Part shown: in pieces, positions 52,719-59,279 of the stretch | Position numbering within the stretch: position 1 is the stretch's first letter | Layout of the letters: each line of letters begins with the position of its first letter | Assembly: GCA_905198745.1 (NCBI GenBank) | Contig: CAJKDU010000003.1 | Coordinates: 1-64,000, forward strand | Direction of reading: 5' to 3' | DNA from: an uncultured Prevotella sp. | GTDB taxonomy: Bacteria > Bacteroidota > Bacteroidia > Bacteroidales > Bacteroidaceae | Length of the DNA stretch: 64,000 nt | Position numbers and translations under genes: made by a program | The notes under the pieces: model-generated | What the model was told of the DNA's origin: nothing | What the model saw: only the letters and a program-made list of their open reading frames with translations | Database searches by the model: none

Positions 52719-53864
52719 ATGGAAAACAAAGAAACACCTGTACTTCTGCTCACTGGTTATCTGGGCAGCGGTAAAACAACTCTCCTTAACCGTATTCTTT
52801 CCAACGAGAAAGGCATCAAGTTTGCCGTTATCGTCAACGATATAGGTGAGGTCAACATTGATGCCAACCTGATTCAGCAGGGTGGTGTCGTGGGTGAAGG
52901 CGACGACAGCCTGGTTCCTCTTCAGAACGGTTGCATCTGTTGCACCTTGAAGATGGACCTTGTGCAGCAACTGAGCGACATCGTTTCGCAGCATCGTTTC
53001 GACTACATTGTCATCGAGGCAAGCGGCATCTGCGAGCCTGCCCCTATTGCCCAAACCGTCAGTGTCTATCCCCAACTCTATCCTAATCTGGCCACTGAAG
53101 GCCGTGCCAAGCTTGATGCCATTGTCACCGTGTGCGACGCTCTACGGCTGCGCGATGAGTTTGCCGAAGGCCGCGAACTGCAACGCCACGACCTCGACGA
53201 TGACGATTTGGCAAGTCTGGTCATTCAACAGGTGGAGTTCTGCAATATCATCCTGCTCAACAAGGCCTCGGAGGTGTCGCCCGAAGAGTTGGCCCACATC
53301 AAGGCCATCCTGCGTGAAATACAGCCTAAGGCGGAAATAATCCCTTGCGATTATGGTAATGTCGACTTCGACAAGATTCTCAACACCCATGCCTTCGACT
53401 TTGAGAAGGTGGCCACATCAGCCCGCTGGATTGAGGCCGTGGAAGGCGAAGAGGATGACTTGGAGAACGAGGAGGAAGGAGAAGCCTTGGAATATGGCAT
53501 CGGTACTTTTGTCTATTGCCGCAGACAACCGATGAACATGACCGAGTTCGACCAGTTTATAGCCCGCAAGATGCCCAAGAGTGTTATCCGTTGCAAGGGA
53601 TTGTGCTACTTTGGCACGGAGAAAGACACGTGCTACGTCTTTGAACAGGCTGGCAAGCAGATGTCGCTCCGCAACGCAGGTCTGTGGTATGCCTCTATGC
53701 CTAAGGATGAGCTGGAGAAATTCCTGGAACAGAATCCAGGCGCAGCCCGTGATTGGGACTCCGTTTATGGCGACCGCATGCAGAAACTGGTGTTCATCGG
53801 TCAGAACATGGATAGGGAGGCTATAGAACGGGAACTTGATGCCTGCCTAATGGGGCATCTCTAA
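52719..53864 (+). CDS. COG0523 (CobW/ZNG-like) metallochaperone GTPase
   Basis: A 381-residue G3E-family GTPase. It shows Walker A LLTGYLGSGKTTLLN, NDIGEVNIDANLI, the metal-binding NGCICCTLKMDL (CxCC) and EASGICEPAPI. The base-recognition motif reads LLNKASEV rather than NKxD. The C-terminal CobW_C domain includes VIRCKGLCYFG. The family inserts or delivers Zn2+ or Co2+; no zinc box or metal transporter is visible. It lies 41 nt after the MATE gene, at the end of the long unit. Confidence 0.88.
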   Translation: MENKETPVLLLTGYLGSGKTTLLNRILSNEKGIKFAVIVNDIGEVNIDANLIQQGGVVGEGDDSLVPLQNGCICCTLKMDLVQQLSDIVSQHRFDYIVIEASGICEPAPIAQTVSVYPQLYPNLATEGRAKLDAIVTVCDALRLRDEFAEGRELQRHDLDDDDLASLVIQQVEFCNIILLNKASEVSPEELAHIKAILREIQPKAEIIPCDYGNVDFDKILNTHAFDFEKVATSARWIEAVEGEEDDLENEEEGEALEYGIGTFVYCRRQPMNMTEFDQFIARKMPKSVIRCKGLCYFGTEKDTCYVFEQAGKQMSLRNAGLWYASMPKDELEKFLEQNPGAARDWDSVYGDRMQKLVFIGQNMDREAIERELDACLMGHL

Positions 53865-53885
53865 AGAATTGCCTTTAAATAATGG

Positions 53886-53924
53886 AAATCCTCACATCCT
53901 GTTTCATGGTTGTGAGGATTTTTT
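53886..53924 (+). terminator. Terminator of the men-queC-MATE-GTPase unit
   Basis: AAATCCTCACA (53886-53896) pairs perfectly with TGTGAGGATTT (53911-53921), followed by T's. Confidence 0.9.
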
Positions 53925-53952
53925 GTGCCTGTTTCTGAATGGAGTAAACGTT

Positions 53953-54061
53953 GTTAGTGGCAGAGTTGCGGGGCGTTAATGGTAGAGTAGCGGGGCGTTA
54001 GTGGCAGAGTAGCGGGTTGTAAGTGGCAGAGTAATGGGTCGTAAGTGGCAGAGTTGTAAAG
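53953..54061 (+). repeat. Solo 22-bp tandem array (5 units)
   Basis: Units begin at 53953, 53975, 53997, 54019 and 54041, each 22 bp, with consensus GTTAGTGGCAGAGTAGCGGG then GC. Aligned with the reverse complement of the array in copy B (GCGTTAATGGCTGACTTACG), about two thirds of positions agree, so they look like the same family. The other modules of the dispersed repeat are not present. Confidence 0.85.
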
Positions 54062-54172
54062 GGAATGTGGGCTGGTGGACAATTTGGTATGTGTCGGTAT
54101 GTGGAAGGGTTAGGAAGGTCAAATCCTGTGTGAAAGGAAGTATAGGGGGAAAGTACGGATGATGTCATGAAA

Positions 54173-54215
54173 AAGCCCTTATTTCCCAAGTGATGTCCTT
54201 GGGAAATAAGGGCTT
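54173..54215 (-). terminator. Terminator of the Mrp gene
   Basis: AAGCCCTTATTTCCCAAG (54173-54190) pairs perfectly with CTTGGGAAATAAGGGCTT (54198-54215). In the minus direction a run of T (TTTTT) follows. The region 54062-54172 between this and the array holds nothing recognised. Confidence 0.9.
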
Positions 54216-54274
54216 GTAGGCGATATGGATTGTCCGGCCTGTGGGGATGGCTGCCTTTCACAGACCGTAGCAGG

Positions 54275-55381
54275 CTAACTGTTCTTCACCTGCACTATTT
54301 TTGTCTTGGGCTTTTCCTTGTTGCGGCGGTTCACCACGGTCACCACGGCTTGTGCCAACGAGAGGAAAGCCTGTCCGGTGATGGAGTCTGTGTTGAGCGC
54401 TGCTGGTTTACCGTCGTCACCGCTTGAGCAAATGCCCTGCACGAGCGGAATCTGTGCAAGGAGCGGCACGCTCATCTCTTCGGCCAGGCGCTTGCAGCCT
54501 TCCTTGCCGAAGATGTAGTAGCGCTCGTCTGGATGGTCGGCAGGAGTGAACCATGCCATGTTTTCCACCAGTCCGAGGATAGGCACGTTTACCTTGTCGT
54601 TCATATACATGTCGATACCCTTGCGTGCATCGGCGAGCGCTACATTCTGCGGTGTGCTCACGATGACCGACCCGGTGATGGACAGGGTCTGGAGCAAGGT
54701 GAGGTGGATATCACTTGTGCCGGGAGGCGTGTCGAGGATAAAGTAGTCAAGGTCGCCCCAATCGGCATCGGCGATGAGCTGTTTCAAGGCATTCGATGCC
54801 ATGCCGCCACGCCACAGGGTAGCGGTGTCGGGGTTGACGAAGAAGCCGATGCTCAGGAGCTTCACGCCATATTTCTCGATAGGCTCTATCAGGTCGCGTC
54901 CGTCTTTGTGCACGGCACAGGGACGAGCCTTTTCCTCGTCAAACATCTTGGGCATGGAGGGACCGAATATGTCGGCGTCGAGCAGTCCCACCTTGTAGCC
55001 CAACTTGGCAAGTGCGATGGCAAGGTTGGCCGACACGGTGCTCTTGCCCACGCCGCCCTTGCCGGAACTCACGGCAATGACGTTCTTTACCTCGGGCAGC
55101 AGTTTGCCCACCTCAGGGCGTGGCTTCGACTTGAATTCAGTCTTTATGGTCACGTTCACTTCCGGGCTGATATAGAAATGTATGGCAGCCTCGGCAGCCT
55201 TGAGGGTAGACTTCATGAAGGGGTCTGTGTCGCGAGGGAAGATGAGCGTCACCTGCACGTTCATCCCGTTAATGTGGATGTCGTCCATGACCACCATCTC
55301 GCTTTCCACCAGATTCTTCTTCGTTCCGGCATAGATGACCGTAGCCAGTGCGTCGGTAATGAGTTTTGGATATAGTGTCAT
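54275..55381 (-). CDS. Mrp/ApbC-type iron-sulfur carrier ATPase
   Basis: A 368-residue protein. An N-terminal MIP18/DUF59-like domain (residues 1-85) is followed by a P-loop ATPase with the deviant Walker A VSSGKGGVGKSTVSANLA, GLLDADIFGPSMPKM, DYFILDTPPGTSDIHLTL, and VENMAWFTPAD in place of the usual NMS-x-F/CxxC region. The CxxC cysteines of many Mrp proteins are not apparent. The start at 55381 (MTLYPKLITDAL) follows a -7 box at 55410-55417. Confidence 0.9.
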   Translation of the reverse strand: MTLYPKLITDALATVIYAGTKKNLVESEMVVMDDIHINGMNVQVTLIFPRDTDPFMKSTLKAAEAAIHFYISPEVNVTIKTEFKSKPRPEVGKLLPEVKNVIAVSSGKGGVGKSTVSANLAIALAKLGYKVGLLDADIFGPSMPKMFDEEKARPCAVHKDGRDLIEPIEKYGVKLLSIGFFVNPDTATLWRGGMASNALKQLIADADWGDLDYFILDTPPGTSDIHLTLLQTLSITGSVIVSTPQNVALADARKGIDMYMNDKVNVPILGLVENMAWFTPADHPDERYYIFGKEGCKRLAEEMSVPLLAQIPLVQGICSSGDDGKPAALNTDSITGQAFLSLAQAVVTVVNRRNKEKPKTKIVQVKNS

Positions 55382-55409
55382 ATTTTCTGTTTTTTTTGTT
55401 TTGTGCCTG

Positions 55410-55417
55410 CAAAGGTA
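55410..55417 (-). promoter_or_regulatory. -7 element of the Mrp gene
   Basis: Minus strand TACCTTTG, 28 nt upstream of the ATG at 55381. It shows that the longer frame starting at 55489 is not the real start. Confidence 0.6.
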
Positions 55418-55545
55418 CGCCAAAAGGTTGAGATGGAGAAATAAAACGCATGTATTCACCTTTGATGTGCCGAAAAAGCCTACTCGCATTTTGGCTTTAG
55501 GAGAAATAAGTGGAGTTTTTTGTTCTGTATTTCACACAATTGCGC

Positions 55546-55553
55546 TATCTTTG
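55546..55553 (+). promoter_or_regulatory. -7 element adjoining the xseA start
   Basis: TATCTTTG ends 6 nt before the ATG at 55560, so transcription would begin almost at the start codon (leaderless). No TTTG is found at exactly 19 bp; TTTG at 55519-55522 is 23 bp away. Confidence 0.5.
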
Positions 55554-55559
55554 TCCCCT

Positions 55560-56864
55560 ATGAACGACAAACACTATTCTCTTCTTCAACTCAACGCCCT
55601 GGTCAGGGAAAGCATTGAGGAGGCCATGCCCGATGAATATTGGGTGGAGGCTGAACTGTCGGAAGTCAGAGAGAGCCGTGGGCACTGCTACATGGAACTC
55701 ATCGAGAAAAGTTCCTCCAGCACCACGCCCGTGGCAAAGGCTTCTGCCAAATGCTGGCGCAGCACGTGGATGATGCTTGCGCCTTATTTCGAGCGCATCA
55801 CAGGTCAGCCACTTCATGCCGGACTCAAGGTGCTTCTTCGGGTCTACCCGCAGTTTCATGAGAACTATGGTTTCTCGTGGATTGTCTCCGACATCGACCC
55901 GCGTTTCACCATGGGAGACATGGCGCGGAAACGGCAGGAAATCATTCAAAAGCTGAAGGAAGAAGGCGTGTTTGACCTGCAAAAACAACTGGAACTCACG
56001 GCTTTTGCCAAACGCATAGCCGTGGTATCGAGTGCTACGGCTGCCGGTTATGGCGACTTTTGCAACCAACTGGCAGACAATGATTATGGCTTTGTTTTCG
56101 CCACGCGCCTGTTTCCCGCCATCATGCAGGGCGAAGGCATAGAGCGCAGTGTCATTGGGGCATTGGATGCCATCAATGCCGAAGCTGACGATTTCGATGC
56201 TGTGGTCATCATCCGCGGTGGAGGAGCCACGAGCGACCTGTCCGGTTTTGACACCTTGTCGTTGGCTGAGAACGTGGCCAACTTTCCCCTGCCTGTCATT
56301 ACAGGCATTGGGCATGACCGCGACGAGAGTGTGCTCGATATGATTTCCCACACACGTGTGAAGACTCCTACTGCCGCTGCGGCTTTTCTGATTGACAATT
56401 TGGCACAGACTTGGGGGCGCATAGTCACCGCTCGCCAAAAGTTGGGCAGTTGGGCAAAACTCCGTATGGAGGCGGAACGGCTGCGGCTGGCTCCGCTTTC
56501 GGGCAGGGTTTCGGCTGCCGCCCGGCTGCTTCTCTCCACAGAGCAACACCGGTTGATAATGCTTCGCCAACGGCTTGTTCCGTCGGCCGAGCGCTGTTTG
56601 ATGGAGCATCGGCAGTGCCTCGACATGTTGGCACAGCGTCTTTCCCCGGCTGCAGACCACCGGCTGCAGGCAGAACGGCAGCGACTGCAGCTGTCGGAAC
56701 AGCGCTTGAAGTCGGTGGACCCCGAAATCCTGCTGCGGCGAGGCTACAGCATCACACTCAGAAACGGGAGGATTGTCAAGTCGTGCCAAGAAGTGAAAGA
56801 GGGTGACGTGTTGGAGACAAGGCTGAAGGAAGGTACCATATACAGTGTGGTAGGGAACAGATGA
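55560..56864 (+). CDS. xseA: Exodeoxyribonuclease VII large subunit
   Basis: A 434-residue nuclease subunit. The N-terminal OB-fold (YSLLQLNALVRESIEEAMPDEYWVEAEL) is followed by the exonuclease VII core: RIAVVSSATAAGYGDFCNQL, VVIIRGGGATSDLSGFD, NFPLPVITGIGHDRDESVLD and KTPTAAAAFLID. A helical Arg/Gln-rich region then follows. No xseB small subunit is adjacent. The start at 55560 is chosen over the frame from 55335, which overlaps the Mrp promoter. Confidence 0.93.
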   Translation: MNDKHYSLLQLNALVRESIEEAMPDEYWVEAELSEVRESRGHCYMELIEKSSSSTTPVAKASAKCWRSTWMMLAPYFERITGQPLHAGLKVLLRVYPQFHENYGFSWIVSDIDPRFTMGDMARKRQEIIQKLKEEGVFDLQKQLELTAFAKRIAVVSSATAAGYGDFCNQLADNDYGFVFATRLFPAIMQGEGIERSVIGALDAINAEADDFDAVVIIRGGGATSDLSGFDTLSLAENVANFPLPVITGIGHDRDESVLDMISHTRVKTPTAAAAFLIDNLAQTWGRIVTARQKLGSWAKLRMEAERLRLAPLSGRVSAAARLLLSTEQHRLIMLRQRLVPSAERCLMEHRQCLDMLAQRLSPAADHRLQAERQRLQLSEQRLKSVDPEILLRRGYSITLRNGRIVKSCQEVKEGDVLETRLKEGTIYSVVGNR

Positions 56865-56913
56865 TGCCAACCACACACAATCTTTTATACTCCTTTTTAA
56901 ATGATTGACAGGA

Positions 56914-57846
56914 ATGATTAACCTCATACTTTCCATCTTTTTCACTCTGCTCGAGTTCAATTGCGAGAATCTCTTCGACTGTCAGCACGACGAAGGACAC
57001 CAAGACTATGAGTATTTGGCTGACGGAGTAAGGCATTGGACCCGACACAAGTATTGGAAGAAACTTGATGATGTCTCGCGGGTGATAGTGTCTTCGGCGG
57101 AAGCCAGCGGAAGACTGCCCGACTTGGTGGCACTTTGCGAGGTGGAGAATGACAGTGTGATGGAATGTCTGTCTCGGCGTTCATTGCTGCATGGTGCAGG
57201 CTACCAATATCTGATGACTACTTCTCGTGACGTGCGAGGCATTGACGTGGCGTTGCTCTATCAGCCGGTTAGTTTCCTGCCTGTCCGTCATTATTCCATG
57301 AGGGTTGACTTGGGGAAGGGCACCCGTCCCACACGTGACATTCTTTATGTGGCTGGGCGAATGGTTACAGGCGATACGCTTCATGTGTTTGTGGTGCATG
57401 CTCCAAGCCGGTTGGGCGGTGCGAAAGCATCGGCTTCCAACCGTATGAAAGTGGCGGAACGTTTGGTTCAGGCTGCCGATTCCATACGTTTGCTTTCTCC
57501 TCTTGCGCACATCGTCGTTGCGGGCGATTTCAATGATGAGGCGGCAGACGAGTCCATAGTGTATTTGGGCATGCATGGACTGAAAGACGTGGCGCCTTTG
57601 ACAGACAAGTCGGCAGAGGCGCAGGGAAGCTACAGATACAAGGGACATTGGCAGACCATTGACCATGTGCTGGTGAGTGAACGTATGGAAACGAACGTGA
57701 TAGGCTGTCGTATTCACGCCCTTCCCTATATGCTTGAACCCGACCCTACTTATGGTGGAGTCCGTCCTAAACGAACTTATTGGGGCGGAAGGTATCTGGG
57801 AGGTTGCAGTGACCACTTGCCTCTCTTGTTGCAAATGAAATTCTGA
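56914..57846 (+). CDS. Endonuclease/exonuclease/phosphatase-fold hydrolase
   Basis: A 310-residue EEP-superfamily protein. It shows FNCENLFDCQHDEG (metal-binding Asn and Asp region), LVALCEVEND, RGIDVALLYQP, HIVVAGDFNDEAAD, QTIDHVLVSERM and GCSDHLPLLLQM (catalytic His). A short hydrophobic N-terminus (MINLILSIFFTLLEF) may be a signal or anchor. The substrate is unknown. It starts 49 nt after xseA. Confidence 0.88.
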   Translation: MINLILSIFFTLLEFNCENLFDCQHDEGHQDYEYLADGVRHWTRHKYWKKLDDVSRVIVSSAEASGRLPDLVALCEVENDSVMECLSRRSLLHGAGYQYLMTTSRDVRGIDVALLYQPVSFLPVRHYSMRVDLGKGTRPTRDILYVAGRMVTGDTLHVFVVHAPSRLGGAKASASNRMKVAERLVQAADSIRLLSPLAHIVVAGDFNDEAADESIVYLGMHGLKDVAPLTDKSAEAQGSYRYKGHWQTIDHVLVSERMETNVIGCRIHALPYMLEPDPTYGGVRPKRTYWGGRYLGGCSDHLPLLLQMKF

Positions 57847-57881
57847 CAATCTGTTTTCGTGGTAGCAACCACCTGCTATGA

Positions 57882-57937
57882 CAAAATCCGGGCAAGACTC
57901 GTATACCAATAGGAATACAAGCCTTGCCCGGATTTTG
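57882..57937 (-). terminator. Hairpin after aroB
   Basis: CAAAATCCGGGCAAG (57882-57896) pairs perfectly with CTTGCCCGGATTTTG (57923-57937). It lies between the convergent EEP and aroB genes, 18 nt past the aroB stop, and could serve both. Confidence 0.75.
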
Positions 57938-57954
57938 CCGTGTGGGGTGAACGG

Positions 57955-59004
57955 TTACATGCCTTCCCGATAGAAATCGAGCGCCTCGCATATTTCTTCG
58001 TCGGTGGCTGTCTGGTTGATGATGATGTCTCCAATGCCGCCGAGCAGTGTGAAGTTGATGATGCCTGCCGTGTTTTTCTTGTCGTGGCGCATCAGTTCGA
58101 GTAGGGCAGGATAGTCATCGCAAGTGATGGGCAACTGGCCGTAATGCTCCTTGATATAGTTCACGGTCTGCCGCATCTTGTCAGTGGGGAAGCCTGTCTT
58201 CTTGGCGCAGAGATAGAGCTCTGCCACCATGCCGTATGCCACGGCATAGCCATGCAGAATGGGATGGCTGGTGTGGAGTGCCCAGGCTTCGAAGGCATGG
58301 CCGATGGTGTGTCCCAGGTTGAGAGCCTTGCGGATGCCTTTTTCATGCGGATCTTCCTCCACGATGTGCTCTTTCACTTTTACACTTTGTTCCACCATGC
58401 GCAACAACTGTGTGAGGTCAGGGCGTTCCAAGTCGAAACTGACGTGCTCTGCCCACATGGATTCGTTGCTTATCAGACTGTGCTTGAGCATTTCCGCATA
58501 GCCCGAAACGATGTTGTCGTGGTCGAGGGTGCGAAGAAATTCTGTGTCAAGGAGTACAAAGCGTGCATCGTTGAACACTCCGATTTCGTTTTTCAGTCCA
58601 TTGAAATTGATGCCAGTCTTTCCGCCTACTGAAGCGTCGACCATGGCCAATAGTGTGGTGGGAATGTTGATGAAGTTAATGCCTCGCTTGAAGGTAGAGG
58701 CCGCGAAGCCTCCCAAGTCAGTAACCATGCCGCCTCCCAGGTTGATGAGGCACGAGTGGCGTGTGCCGCCTTGGCCGAGTTCGGTCCACACATGTGCAAG
58801 AGCATCTAGATTCTTGTGCTGGTCGGTAGACCCGATTGTGATGACTTTTACATCCTTCAGGCAGCGGAAACCTGCAATCACTGGCAGGCATTTCTCATGC
58901 GTAGTCTCATCTGTGAGAATGAAGAGCTTGTCGTGTTCGCACTCACTGAGCGCCAATGCCATCTCATTTTCCAAATGGCGCGATATGATTACTTTCTGCT
59001 TCAT
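57955..59004 (-). CDS. aroB: 3-Dehydroquinate synthase
   Basis: A 349-residue second enzyme of the shikimate pathway. It shows ITIGSTDQHKNLDAL, LINLGGGMVTDLGGFAASTFKRGINFINIPTTLLAMVDAS, then GKTGIN with NAD and metal-binding residues, and LNLGHTIGHAFEAW (metal His). The start at 59004 (MKQKVIIS) or 59013 (MYVMKQ) is set by the -7 box at 59034-59041. Confidence 0.95.
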   Translation of the reverse strand: MKQKVIISRHLENEMALALSECEHDKLFILTDETTHEKCLPVIAGFRCLKDVKVITIGSTDQHKNLDALAHVWTELGQGGTRHSCLINLGGGMVTDLGGFAASTFKRGINFINIPTTLLAMVDASVGGKTGINFNGLKNEIGVFNDARFVLLDTEFLRTLDHDNIVSGYAEMLKHSLISNESMWAEHVSFDLERPDLTQLLRMVEQSVKVKEHIVEEDPHEKGIRKALNLGHTIGHAFEAWALHTSHPILHGYAVAYGMVAELYLCAKKTGFPTDKMRQTVNYIKEHYGQLPITCDDYPALLELMRHDKKNTAGIINFTLLGGIGDIIINQTATDEEICEALDFYREGM

Positions 59005-59033
59005 AACATACATCCTTCTATAAATACTTGGCG

Positions 59034-59041
59034 CAAAGGTA
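59034..59041 (-). promoter_or_regulatory. -7 element of aroB
   Basis: Minus strand TACCTTTG about 30 nt upstream of 59004. A second box, TACTTTTG, lies at 59082-59075. Neither has a clear -33 TTTG. No promoter could be assigned to the plus-strand gene starting at 59280. Confidence 0.5.
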
Positions 59042-59279
59042 AGCCAAATCAGAGAAAAATGGGCGCAAACCATGCAAAAGTATGTTAAACCTAACGTGGG
59101 GCTTGCCTTGAACTAAGGGCAAAATGGGGAGAAAAGAGGCGAAACATCAAGAAAAAGAGCCTGTTGGGCGGGAAAAACACAGGATGAGGCGTTTCTTTGA
59201 AAGAGTTAAACCTTTTGCCCTGACCCTCGTCAAAGAAAACGTAAACAAAAAAATTGCAAACAGAAAAGAACAAGCAGAG

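Noticed and set aside
53953..54061. CRISPR array at the second 22-bp repeat block
   Set aside because: Contiguous tandem units without spacers.
55335..55559. N-terminal extension of xseA by 75 codons
   Set aside because: It lies upstream of the -7 box and overlaps the divergent Mrp gene start and promoter. The OB-fold begins after the ATG at 55560.
56865..56913. A missing xseB small subunit between xseA and the next gene
   Set aside because: The 49-nt gap is too short to encode the subunit, and no other candidate was seen in the window.
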